From contig JACGCK010000186.1 of the NCBI GenBank assembly GCA_014925825.1, positions 23,569 through 87,568 on the forward strand: a stretch of DNA of 64,000 nt. Direction: 5' to 3'. The notes under the pieces are model-generated. The model was given only the letters and a program-made list of their open reading frames with translations, ran no database searches and was not told where the DNA came from. The translations under genes were made by a program, and so were the position numbers. This DNA is from Pholiota molesta. Lineage: Eukaryota; Basidiomycota; Agaricomycetes; Agaricales; Strophariaceae. Positions within the stretch are counted from its first letter, which is position 1. Each line of letters opens with the position of its first letter. Below are positions 12,706-25,100 of the stretch, one piece after another.

Positions 12706-12839
12706 CAAGGGGTGTTCACCGGACATTTCCGAAACATCAACCTGTCCGAGATTTGAGAAATCAAGTGCCAGCAGTCATGGCTGATGGCAGCCGTTTTTAG
12801 AAGGAGCAGGGGTCTTTTCCGTCGGCTATCAGCAGCTCG
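12706..12839 (+). repeat. Left terminal inverted repeat, 134 bp
   Basis: Perfect inverted partner of 28380-28513. Only about 120 bases separate it from the stop codon of the minus-strand gene, so the left end is compact compared with the right. Confidence 0.95.
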
Positions 12840-13839
12840 ATCTTATGCTGATATCGCGGGCGGTTGACCGACGAGCGATAAGATTCCTGTTTGTCTGAGC
12901 ATATAAGCTCGTTATCCACTCGCTCAAGCAATAACTAATACACCGTTGTACATACAATACTTAGAAATATAATTTAAGGACTTTGTTAGCTGGAGGAGTA
13001 CGATAACTAGAGGTAGTTGTTGCAATCGACATTGCAGCAGATGAGTACGCTCTCTTGCGAGAATCACCGGCGGTTGGCGTCGAAGTCATCTCTTCTGCAG
13101 GGGGTGGGATACTTTGTGCTTGTAAGCCTCCGCCTGTTCCTACACCTTGACCGCCTTGACTTCCGTGATCTGATGACATTTCTTGATCTTCCATCGTGCC
13201 ATGCGCTGTTTTCTCCACGGGCTCGACAGCATCACTGTTGGGGATACCCCACCTGTCTCGAAAACCTCTCGTTAGCTCTGCTTCTACACCCATCTTCTCC
13301 TCCTCCGATCGACTGATATGGGACGCGAGCCGAAGTGGAATAGGAATTGGGGGTAATGTGGTGTCAGCACTCGTGTGGTCGATGTGTTCACTGATCATAT
13401 GGTAAATGAAGTTATATTTCCAGAATGTTTTGTCGCACATCGAGCATTGGAGAGGGACATTGGTGCATGGCGAACTCTGGGTAGAGGTACACGCTCACAT
13501 AGCGCTGCGGCATGGTACCGTGTGACACGTCTGATTGGCTAAGTACTTTGTACCGTTGGTCACGGTTCCACTGGTCAACAATGGTCAGTGTACAATGTAC
13601 CGTATAAAATGGCACACTGTCTAGGGGACATTGTACCGTTGTGAACAGCTCTACAGTATACTGTGAGTAATTGAGTATTATCCGGCATCATATTTTTCGA
13701 TGCAGCGGCATCACTCTTTTCAGGTGCAGCATCATCCAGTTGGGAAAGCGGCGTCATATATATGGCATTTTAAATATATACACTGTTCTGGCAATACCGA
13801 ATTTTTTTCGGCATTGTTTGTATAATATATGATATAGGA

Positions 13840-14455
13840 TTGGAATAGGATGCCGATTTTTCGGCATCCAATATAAATATAATGTATGGTGAGCATAGAA
13901 TGCCGCAAAAATGCGGCGTCATGCACTGATATTGGATGTAGGATGCCGCATTTTTGCGGCGTCATGCAAATATAAAATTGACATTGGATAGGGGTAGGAT
14001 GCCGCATTTTTGCGGCGTCGTGCCAATATAAAATTGATATTTGATGGGGTAGGATGCCACATTTTTTCGTCATCATGCAAATATCAAATTGACATTGGAT
14101 AGAGTAGGATGCCGCATTTTTGCGGCGTCGTACACATATAAATTTGATATTTGATGGGGTAGGATGCCGCATTTTTGTGGCATTATGCAAATTGGATGGG
14201 GGTAGGATGCCGCATTTTTTCGGCATCATGCAAATATAAAATTGACATTGAATGTGGGTAGGATGCCACATTTTCTCGGCATCATGCGAATTGGATGGGT
14301 GTAGGATGCCGCATTTTTGCGGCATCATGCAATTGTTGTTAGGGAGGCATAGGATGCCGCATTTTCCATGGTATGGTCTATGTAGAAAATATATTATTGT
14401 GTATCTCTGTGGCATGGTGTATATATTGGTGTAGGATGCCGCATTTTTCACACAC
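13840..14455. repeat. ATGCCGCA minisatellite, left arm
   Basis: About ten imperfect units of 40-60 bases share GGATGCCGCATTTTTGCGGC followed by an AT-rich spacer. Each unit contains a small perfect palindrome (GCCGCA...TGCGGC), so the array can form many small hairpins inside the larger foldback arm. Confidence 0.85.
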
Positions 14456-16004
14456 ACAGTGGATAGCGCTCATTTAGAGGAAATGCTCATAATAATATTA
14501 TGTGGCTGTGAGCCATGTGATGAGAAAATACTATATATGGGCATGGAATGGTGGCACCTTCCTCCTCCCCCACAACATTAAAATCAATTTACTCCATCAG
14601 TTCCCCATGGATTTTTTTAATTCTTTTTTTATAATTTTACGTTAATGTAGCACTACATATTCTGAGCTTGGTACGCTTTCAAACATTATGTAGCAATTAT
14701 TACGGGACTATCTTTGTGTTCCAAACTACAAATCATAGATTATTGAAACCTTTGAGGATGTTATTTGAGAATCTGCATCGGTGAAAGAGTAGATATATGT
14801 TTAAAGTGTATATTTCAAAGGTTGGTGGAAGATGTGCTGATGTATACACACCCAAGGAAATAGAAAAGCCATATTGAAGTTATTATTGATTGTTGGGCTC
14901 ATATCATAGCCAATACCTGTGGTAGTATCAATATAAAAGCAGGTATCGAATGGTGAGTACATCCTGTATATATCCCTCAGCCATTAGAAGTGCATCCGCT
15001 CAAATATTGAGGTGTAAGAAGATGAAACATGTCAGACAAGCATAAAATGTGTATTTGTGCCACAGATGTACGAATAAGCGCCCAGAAATTCGATGCATCT
15101 GAGGTTAGAAGGTGCTGCCAAATACCTACAGAATGAGATAGGCCGGAAGAAAATCGAGCCAGTGGTTGGAAAGATAGGTTTGAAATGGTACCTAAAACAT
15201 CGGATTGCATGAACCAGAACAGTATTACAATTGTAATCATGTCAAAAATGATGTCCAAGATAGTATTTTCAATCTGTCTTTCCAACCACTGGCTCGATTT
15301 TCTTCCGGCCTATCTCATTCTGTAGGTATTTGGCAGCACCTTCTAACCTCAGATGCATCGAATTTCTGGGCGCTTATTCGTACATCTGTGGCACAAATAC
15401 ACATTTTATGCTTGTCTGACATGTTTCATCTTCTTACACCTCAATATTGGAGCGGATGCACTTGTAATGGCTGAGGGATATATACCGAATGTATTTGCCA
15501 TTCGATATCTGCTTTTATATTGATACTACCACAGGTATTGGCTGTGATATGAGCCCAACAATCAATAATAAATTCAATATGGCTTTTCTATTTCCTTGGG
15601 TGTGTATACATCAGCACATCTTCCACCAACCTTTGAAATATACACTTTAAACATATATCTACTCTTTCACCGATGCAGATTCTCAAATAACATCCTCAAA
15701 GGTTTCAATAACCTATTATTTATAGTTTCAAATGCAAAGATAGTGCTGTAGTAATTGCTACATAATATTTGAAAATGTACCAAGCTCAGAATATGTAGTA
15801 GTACACTAACGTAGAATTATGAAAAAAGAATTGAAAGATTTCATGAGGAAATGACAGAGGAAATTGATTTTGATGTTGTGGGGGAGGAGGAAGATGCCAC
15901 CATTCCATGCCCATATATGGTATTTTCTCATCACATGGTTCACAGCCACACAATATTATTACGAGCACTTCATCTAAATGAGCGCTATCCACCGTGCGTG
16001 TGAA

Positions 16005-16690
16005 AAATGCGGCATCCTACACCAATATATGCACCATGCCACAGAAATATGTAACAATATCTTTTCTACATAGCCCATACCATGGAAAATGCGGCATCCT
16101 ATGCCTGTCTAACAACAATAGCATGATGCCGAAAAAATGCAGCATCCTATCAAATTCATATTTGCATGACACCGAAAAAATGCAGCATACTATCAAATTT
16201 ATATTTGCATGACACCGAAAAAATGCGGCATCCTATCAAATTTACATTTGCATGACACCGAAAAAATGCGGCATCCTATCAAATTTACATTTGCATGACG
16301 CCGAAAAAATGCGGCATCCTATCAAATTTACATTTGCATGACGCCGAAAAAATGCAGCATCCTATCAAATTTATATTTGCACAATGCCGAAAGAATGTGG
16401 CATCCTATCAAATTTACATTTGCATGACACCGAAAAAATGCAGCATCCTACCCTCATCTAATATTAATTTTATATTTGCATGAGGCCGAGAAAATGCGGC
16501 ATCCTACATCCAATATCAGTACATGACGCTGCATTTTTGCGGCATCCTATGCTCACCATACATCATATGTATATTGGATGCCGAAAAAAAATCGGCATCC
16601 TATTGCAATCCTATATCAATAGTATTCATATGATGCCGAAGTTTTTTAAGCATTTCCGCCTGATGTATATTTTTTAAAAGGCATATATAT
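16005..16690. repeat. ATGCCGCA minisatellite, right arm
   Basis: This is the inverted counterpart of the left-arm array. The units share CGAAAAAATGCGGCATCCTA plus a spacer of the type TCAAATTTACATTTGCATGA. The right-arm units are more uniform with each other than with the left arm, which suggests local repeat homogenisation after the arms formed. Confidence 0.85.
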
Positions 16691-19600
16691 GATGCCGCTT
16701 TCACATCTGGATGACGCCGCACCTCGAAAGAGGGATGCCGCTGCATCGGAAAATATGATGCCGCATGGTATGAACATGTGTACAGTATACTGTAGAACTG
16801 TTCCCAACGGTACAATGTCCCCTGGACAGTGTGCCATGTTACATGGTACAATGCAGGACTGGCCAGTGTTGACCAGTGGAACCGTGACGAACGATACAAT
16901 GTAGTTAGCCAATGTGATGTGTTACACGATACCGTGGCATGTAGGTACCTGACACGCTGAAGAATACCGTAGGCCGGCGTAGTGGTATTCACAGTCGGAT
17001 AGGATTGACGGACTTTTTCCGGGACGAACAGTGAGGTGTGTTTTGCACTTTCCCTCCTGGCCGCACCATCCGCATGGATTGGGCCCGATCGACGGTACAT
17101 TTTGCTGGAGAGCATGGGTGTAAGTATTCATACTCGGAGTGAGAGTGCGATTTGCATACCATAATTGTGCCAAGGCTGATATCTTCATCGTCATTTAGGT
17201 ACCACTCGAAATCCGCATCCCGTACTCGTAAAGCAAGAAGAATGTGTTTACCGACGTGATCCCTCATCTGTGTAAGCTTCAACTCAGCCTTGCAGAGCTT
17301 GCAAGCGATCCTATCCTTCCCAAGAAGTTTCTGGAACGGTGTCGAAGATGTGCCATTTGCCTCGGGGGTGATATAGAGCCCAGATGTTTGAGTCGACGAA
17401 AGGGAATATGGTAATGCACAATCCGCGATAGAGATCTTTGGCAAAGTAGTTAGATTCCCCAAGAAGTCGTTTTCACCTGGGGAGAGCGAGGCCCAACATT
17501 CGTCCATTACTGATTTAAGATCCCTATGCTTCAGAGCCCATGCAATGTCGTCGCCAGATTCCCCAGCAGTAATAGCAGGCTCAAGCGGCGTGAATCCGGC
17601 TCCAGGGACTCGTAAGATGTAGCTTTTCTGCGATGTAACACCTTCATTAGACTGAACGCGTATGTACTTTCATGTCCAGACCCAATCGAAATCGTCGCCC
17701 GCATGCTGTTCCTGATTAGCTGGTGTTAAATGAAGAATCTGTACGGTAACTGTTGTTGATTTTGTGCCCGATGCTGAGAGATCGTTGACCGGGAGAGATT
17801 TGAGTTCTCTTTGTGTACTGCGCTGCTGGAAACTGATCACCTCTCCAACTGCAAAGCAAATTTTATCGGGGAGTTGTACTAGGAATCCACCAAGATCGCC
17901 ACGCTTCATAATATGAGTTTGATCGGGGAGACCATCCGGATCGTTGAGTGCGTGTATACGCTGTATAGACTCGTTGATTGTGATATCGCGTACTCGAAGA
18001 TTCCGCTGAATGGACTTCCGCGCCCTCTCCGACACGAGATATTCAGCAACAAGCGCGTCAATGTGCCGCGGCTTCGAAAGCCCAACATCGAAATACGGGC
18101 TCCGTTTGCGTGAGGTTGAAGGATTTAGTACCTCTTCCAAAGGCGCTTCAGATTCTTGCAAAGGATTTGAATTGTCGGCCTCAAACTCGTCATCATCATC
18201 ATCGTCCACATCGACTCCAGGTCCCGCAGTGCCTTCGTCCGAGTCCACTTCGACTGCGCGAGTTAGACTGCCTTGGAGCCTTTGCGGATTGGAGTCATCG
18301 TCTTCATCGGCATCTGTCTCGTTGATAACGGCTCGTGAACCAACGTAGTCACCTTCAGGGCGGAGATGATCGATTTGGGGATTGGAAAATAAAGTGTCCC
18401 AGTCGACAGAATGCCCTTCAAGGTCAAGGGAAAACTCATCCAGCAGGCGATCAGCAGTATTTCGCCCAGCAAGATAAGATTGTGTTATGTCGACGTCACC
18501 AACGCAGACATCGCCTGTCCATGTCTCTGGATTGAGATGATCTCCCGCACGGCTACCGCGAATATTTCGCCTCTTGTGCCCTTGATACAAGTCAGGGTTT
18601 CTCTCGAAGATGGCATTGATTTCGGCGCCAACACTGAGCTTGTGTGCGAGCTGTAAGATATCAAAGTTTCGTGCATGGTCTTGCGTCCGGACGTTTGAAA
18701 AAATCCCTTCCAACCGGTCAGAACCTTCGAAGAGGATGTGGTAATCAAGGTTCGGGTCTAAAACCTTCAAGCGTGCGGCGGTGTAAAAGACACTTTTTAC
18801 AACAGATTGTGAGTCCGCGAACAGCGCGCTATTCATAAATCCTCCTCGGTGTTTTAGGTGCATAGCGGTAAGCAGATGGGAATATGTTGCGAGAGATTTA
18901 AGCTGATCTGATAGTGACATATTGATATTCATAAATGGTTCAAGGAAGTAAGAAAGAAGAGTTGCCAGAAAACGGATTTTTCGAAGGCGATATGCAAAGT
19001 TGGGCTCGGTAGATGGGGGTGGGGCCTTCTTCGATCCATCAAGAAGGTGCGTCAGTAAATTTACTGCCAATGGTACGTTTTGCTTGTCTGCTGGATTCAG
19101 AAGCGCATAAGCTTGTGTCTCCGTTAACCCAGACATTATTTGGAGCGTGCGTTTAAAATCTTCGCGCGTTAGAAAGGTATCTGCGATCTGTATCCCCTTT
19201 TTTGATCTGATCATTGACGCGAAGCGCTTGATGATGTGTTTAGGATCGCTCGTCGTAACAAGACCATGGCGTCCGGTAAAGTGATTGAAACCAGGGAGAC
19301 TGTATAGACACTTCCCAATCTCAGAATTAGGATCGATTTCCTCGAGAATTCCCAATTTGTAGCGCATTGACCGAAATGATGATTCGCCGTCAGTTTCCAG
19401 AGTAAAAATAGGACCGTGTTTGCGTTCTCCATCAGGATGTGTTCTGTATATCTCGAGAAATCGTGCGACCCAGTTAGAAAGTTCATCGCCCACTTCACTT
19501 TTGCAAGACGGAGATAGGACCAGTGGAGAAGGGTAGTAATTATCGTGTCCTGTGGTCGGAGCGAGAGCAAGTACCGTACCATCCTTTCCGTGATGGCACA

Positions 19601-21320
19601 CAGCTGGATTATCAGACAATGCCTTTGATAGATCAGCAATATCTTGAAAGCTGTCAACGTGAAGCCCATTTGGCGCCTTGCTAGAGTGTTCCCGGCATAC
19701 ACCTAGTATACACCCGTTTTGATGATCATACCGACATGCCTCTTCCAATGCGACTCCATCAATCATTAGTGTTTGACCGACAAGGTGGCTACTAGGAGCC
19801 GGTCGTCCATTCTCTCCAAGAATTGAAGATATATTGCGACTGATTTCGGGATCGTCTGGTACTCCAGTTGAGACAGTAAGTTCAGGAATAGGCTTTCGCC
19901 GTTTGACTGTGGAATTTGATGGGTATGATTCTTCTTTCTGGAAGACATAGAGTAAGCGCGATCCACCAAGTGCTGTAGCTAGAAATGCAATGTCGAGCTG
20001 TCGTGTAGACCAACCAGAGCGCGGACGATAAACGCCTTCGATAGCACGCTGAAGTTTTGAATAAATTGCGGCAGGTGATGCACCATTGCGTATACTGATT
20101 GACAGAATGGTAGATACACCGCCGATTTTATGCTGTGATAGGAGCATGATCAATCGTTTATAATCGTCGACTTTTGACTTCAGGCGCTCATGGGCCATAC
20201 GCTTTGTACGAAGCTGAAAAATAAATAGATTAAACAACCAAGATTGGCAAGCTCCACTAAATATAGAACATTACCTTCGTTTCCGTGCGTCTCAATCTTT
20301 TCAACAAATCGAGCATCAATTTTCCGGCCTGATAGTGGTTGAGATAAATCCACGGTGTATGGGGTAGCGCATCGCCAGTAGCTTGTGACATGAACTTTGA
20401 GAGCACTTCAGAGCCGACAAGACCCTTGCAAGCAGAGCAGTTTCCCCGATTCAGATCATCTTCGGTGGTCAGGTACTCCTCGCAATCTACTGAACGAAGT
20501 CTAACTTGTTCACCATTAATTCCCTCCAGTGTCCAAGGCATCGTCCGGCGCTCATGTTGGTGATAAGCGTAGGTGTCCCAAATCGATCCCGGAACCCAAT
20601 GTACCCACTGCCCGGGGCAGGGTGGGATGAGGTGAGATTTTGACGTAGATTGGGAATTATTATTTCTTGATCGCTGCCGCGTAGGTGTATCATCTGTCGA
20701 GGATTGATTTCGAGTGGGGCGATCATCCTCTATCTCGGTATTCTCGTCAATAGAAGGTATTACAAAATTAGTTCTGTGGCGATAAGATTCTGTTTGTGTG
20801 AATGTCGGATGTGTCGCACGCGGTGTAGATGATGGACCAGCACCGGGGGTACTTGGCATGTGTGTATTTCCTGAAATAACTGAAGCGCCATGTGCATGTG
20901 GAATTCGAGGGCTTGTAGGAACTTCCAAGTAAGTATTTGAGGCTAATGAACGATGCTGAGAATCAACGTTCCGAGTCATACATAGATGAATTGTGATTGA
21001 ATTCTCATACATGATGTTTCAAATGCAGTCACTCTCGCTTTCTCCGCCCTCCGTTGCTCCCTCCAATTGCTGAGACTCCTGTCAAACCTTTCCTTCTCCT
21101 TCTTGCAGCTTGGAGTTCCTCGATGTTCGACGATTGCCTTTGTCGACCTTGTCTTTCCAATTTTATAGAACTTGGAACAGATATCACATTTGAGGTAATC
21201 TTGACCAGATGCGGCATCATAATACACTGGAAGCTGTGAAGATCGTCCCCCTTGCGTGTGGAGAACTGTTACCAGCTCTTCTGGCTCTCGAAGGATGGTA
21301 TTGAAGTAGAGACCGAGGTA

Positions 21321-21699
21321 CTGTACCATTTCGACCAAGTGTTCACACCATATGACATATGACACGTAGTGTTCACTGGGCAAGGTGTTCACAGCTGGTA
21401 GTGACATATGACACATGCTAATAAGTGTTCATTCGGAATTTTTAAAAAAAAAATTGGCACTAGCCCTACAGACTCTGAGCCAAATCAAAGCCCAAATCTT
21501 CCAAATAATTTAAATGTAGAGTGAAATTTGTACAAACTGTGCTAAAATGACTCAATTTGTGTGATTCGGCAGAAAATCTATTTTTAGTCACCAAAATAGG
21601 TGCTGTTCACGCCCAAAAATGACCTATGACATTTGGACCAAGTGTTCAGTTCACAAGCCAAAATGACATGTGACTGAACACTTGGTCGAAATGGTACAG
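21321..21699. mobile_element. 379-bp MITE in exon 1 of the candidate transposase gene
   Basis: The terminal inverted repeats are perfect over about 25 bases (CTGTACCATTTCGACCAAG...) and the element is flanked by TA (21319-21320, 21700-21701). The interior carries several GTGTTCAC / CATATGACA words on both strands. Joining the flanks through one TA restores an open frame that runs from the ATG at 21716 into the zinc-finger exon. Its ends (CTGTNCCATTTC) match those of the MITE in the GH55 intron at 5500-5799, so both are probably mobilised by the same Tc1/mariner-like transposase, which is not present in this window. Confidence 0.85.
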
Positions 21700-21716
21700 T
21701 ATGCTGGAATTGCCAT

Positions 21717-22134
21717 GGTCAGATACTAGCAGAAATAACAGAACCAGTCAAGAACATAGTGATACAACTATTATATAGCATTGATATATAGTTATACATA
21801 GTATCTACTGCGTCTACGTGTGCAAAAACCATGGAAATAGCTCCCAAGATGCGTCAAACATCGTAGAAGAGGCATATCTTGGGTACATCAGCATAAGATC
21901 TAGGAACCTCAGCCGAAGTTGTTTGGCGCGGTTCACAACATATGACTTGTGAACTCGCGGGCCGTTCACAACTCTGCCGGCCAAAGTTGTGACTTTGCGT
22001 GATCCCCCCGAACCGAAGGTGAAGTCCCCAAAATGGAAGGCGCGCCGCAGGCGCCGGAAAAAAAATAGCAATTTTGTACTCGTAGTTTACTTTTGCAATC
22101 TACACTCTCTACACACACGGAAACCACACGAAAA
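21717..22134. promoter_or_regulatory. Shared divergent promoter region of the element
   Basis: 418 bases separate the starts of the two divergent element genes. They contain AT-rich TATATAG/TATACAT words (21773-21805) and several TTCACAAC / CTTGTGAAC words (21927-21990) that recur as subterminal repeats near the right end (28170-28370). Shared motifs at promoter and end suggest a common DNA-binding factor, perhaps one of the element's own zinc-finger or SAP proteins. Confidence 0.5.
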
Positions 22135-25100
22135 ATGCAGCACAACATCCCTCTTGACCCCGCTTTATTAACCGCACAGTATCCAATGCCCAATCCAACC
22201 GCGGAGAATGACATCGGTAAGCTTTTCTCGGCACGCATGTCTGAGACACACCGAATGATTGATACGCTTCTCGAAGACGCACCCACGGCTATGCAATCTC
22301 ACGCCCAGAATAGAGCGCCGGCGCTCGATGCACGCCCGTCGGGTGCTAATGCATAGTGAGTTACAGACTTACATTGATTTCTATGAGTTTATTCGCATTT
22401 ATTACTGATTAACTACGCCCAACACAGCTCCGAGATGAAGGTTACCGAGCTCAAGCAGCTCTGCCGCACCCGGGGGCTGAGCACAGTGGGTAAAAAGGCG
22501 GAATTGATTGAGCGCTTATCTACTACGTCTGGGAATCACTCGTGCGTCCATCAGATCTTTCTTCTTTTTATGTATTTCTCTCACACGAAAGCTTAACTTT
22601 AGCCGCATGAACACATCGCCGCAGGCCGCTGAGAAGGACCCATCCTCACAGCCTGGTGGAGCCGAGCTCCTGGGTGTCGACATAGTGCAGATTGACGGCC
22701 GTCAAGTGCACGCTGACGCCGAAAAGATGCTAGGGTCCTTCGAGGCTGGGTATAATCAAGGTGATGAGAATTTCGGCGACGACGACGATGACGAGCTTGG
22801 CGAGAATGTGCACAATCCAGGGGTGGTGGATACACCTCGGACACATGATGCATTGGCATGGGTGGATAAATTTATACTTGACACACGCCGAAAGAGTGGA
22901 AGGGTGACGGAAAATTCAGTTCTCAAGCTTTGGAGGGTAAGAAATTAATTTCTATTCAACTATGTACTCTAGTTTTGACTGAGAAATAATAGTCCTGGGT
23001 CTCCACGGCCATTGAATCTGGTGAAATACCAGATCATATTGTCGATGCCCATCACCAGATTATGTATCTAAAGCGAGAGGCAAGCCGACAGCTATTTAAT
23101 ACAGATGGGACTAGTAAAGCTACAACTGCGCGTCTATCTCCTGTATGTACTTTATTTAATTTGTGGGAATTTTATTTATTCTAGCCCTGATTCAATGTAC
23201 AGGCGTCACTCAAGAAGACATTGACAATGCTGGGAAGAGTTCGCCGACATCAAGAAGATGAGAACCCGGAGTTGAAAGTAACTCGGCCTGCCAAAACTTC
23301 GCATATGGATGATTTCTTCAAGGCAGTTATGATACAGTCTCAGCGATTACGGTTGGAGTAAGCATGTTCAATTTAAATCAATGTTCCATGACACTGTTCT
23401 GACCTTTTTTTTCTCGAAGGAATGAAGACTTCGATGTCACAAAAGGGACAGTTCTCGACTCTGAGCTTCGACCAGATCAATTTGGCGAGATTACTGATGC
23501 AATTATGCAACATTTATCTCAACGTGGGTTGCAAAAAAAAATTCTGCACACAATAAATTCGCTAACTATCATACATGTTTAGTTCCTTCTGTTATAAAGG
23601 CACACTTTGCATGGACATGGCAGTGTTCAACGTTGAACCGGAGTGACGAGCTTGTTTCACTCCCTATGGCATGCATTCATCCATACACACTACGGGTACC
23701 AGAATATCGACTACAGGATGGGAGTGTTTCTCCGATTATACAAAATATTCCTGGTGTCTTGGCCCTTCATTATGAGACCAAGACCAGTCGTCCTGGAGTA
23801 AGTATAATATTTTTAGACACTGCAAATATACTTGAGCTAATATCAATTAATACAGAAAACAGAACCAGCTCATAGCTTTGTTCTTCCTCATAAAGATCCC
23901 CTTCGCTGTCCAGTAGGCGCCCTCGCGATAATGCTGCACTTTATGTTCGACCAAGAAGATCTAGTTCGTCGCATTCCGACATGGGAATGGTCGCATCCAC
24001 AGACTTGGCGTCAGGTAATTTTAATATTCAGCATGGTAATATATACTCTAACTAATTTTTACATAGGTTCGTGTATTGTTTGGAAAGACAGTTGACCAGC
24101 CAAGCACTGGTGATGCTGTAGGCCGCATGTACAAAGTCTTTCTTGATCAGACCAGCATTACATCAAGCAAGAAAGCGCATCTTGCTCGTCGCACCATTCC
24201 TGCAATTATGGAAGAAATGGGGTATGTATGATGTTTTATTTTATTTTTATATTCACGTTCTAACCTTTGCTTGTAGTGTTCCAGCTGATCAAGTTGACGC
24301 CGTTGGGCATTGGGAAGGAAATACAAGGCGTGAAGTTTACGCTGCAAAAATACCAAAAGCAGTGAGTATAATTCTACAGATGCTATATTTATAATGAAAC
24401 TCACCTTATATTATAGGCTGTTATTGCGCTTGCAGGATTTCCCGTTGGCGAGACATATCATGTACCATGGGCGCGTGTTGAGGTACCCGAAAACCTTCAG
24501 AAATGCATATTTCCTTTTTGCGAGACGATAATTACCCGTCTTCGCAATGAAGGTCATTCAAACCCGGCGACCTTCAGTTTTCTTAACCTGCTTCAATTTT
24601 TGCGACCTTTCTTTTGGCGGGTATGTACTCTTAACTCCTTCTGATTATTGGTTTAACTTATTTATGAATTTTATCAAGACAATCGCTGCAATTAATGATG
24701 CCTATCCGGGGACATTGATTGTCAAGCGTCTGCACATTTTGCATGATGTTCCTGAGGCTCAGACCTTTCTTGCAAACTGGAAAGAGCTTCTTCAAGCTGA
24801 AGCCGATGTCCAGGCTTCCATTTCCACTGTTAGCCAGGAATTTCACGAAACATCCACTCGCAATGCATTCACCAGGCTATCAACACAAATCAACGACTTA
24901 CAGAAGCTTTCATCGAATATGCATGAAGTACTTTCTCGACGCACAGAGATATTTTCGCCTTCGAAGCGCATCAAGACGTCGCATCCGAGTCAGCTACTCA
25001 TTTCCACTCCCGGCGCTGGCCCATCATCTTCTCCGATGCAACTCAACACCCATGATAATGCATCTCCCCAACCATCTAATATATCCTCTGTTGCATCCTT

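Larger units (their letters stand above)
13496..16951. mobile_element. Foldback element (3,456 bp) inside the candidate transposase gene
   Basis: Almost the whole element is one large inverted repeat with its axis near 15224 and a loop of about 90 bases (roughly 15181-15272). It is flanked by ACACGCT on both sides (13489-13495 and 16952-16958), a 7-bp target duplication. Removing the element and one copy of the duplication brings the zinc-finger reading frame together without loss, so the insertion is recent and precise. Both arms contain minisatellite blocks built on ATGCCGC. The frames read in the arms near the loop are mirror images of each other and lack any family motif, so the element looks non-autonomous. 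Confidence 0.88.
12961..21716 (-). pseudogene. Broken zinc-finger candidate transposase of the giant element
   Basis: This gene belongs to a large family of multi-copy agaricomycete proteins that I know only as hypothetical. Exon 1 starts at ATG 21716 (interrupted by a MITE at 21321-21699) and runs to 21033. The next exons are 20955-20275, 20213-17160 and 17104-12961, the last interrupted by a foldback element at 13496-16951. The N-terminus has a BED-like finger (CDICSKFYKIGKTRSTKAI..H..C). The core has TDGESSFRS near 19390 and DPKHIIKRFASMIRSKKGI near 19220, an arrangement reminiscent of RNase-H-fold transposases such as the P/THAP9 group (inference). The C-terminus has C2H2-type fingers (CKLCKAELKLTQMRDHVGKH, CSMCDKTFWKYNF..H..EH). 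Breaks: the MITE after about codon 5, an in-frame TGA at 17670-17672, and the foldback element. The TGA could alternatively be removed by a 54-nt in-frame intron (17628-17681). Confidence 0.8.

Noticed and set aside
14977..15474. Two similar ~90-100-codon frames in the foldback loop region
   Set aside because: They are the same sequence read on opposite strands because of the palindrome; no family resemblance and no introns.
13732..16677. Regularly spaced short repeats resembling a CRISPR array
   Set aside because: They are AT-rich minisatellite units mirrored in both arms of a foldback element in a eukaryotic genome; there are no unique spacers or cas genes.
20956..21032. Separate gene starting at 21012
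   Set aside because: The frame belongs to the intron between two exons of the candidate transposase; splicing from 21033 to 20955 keeps the conserved frame.
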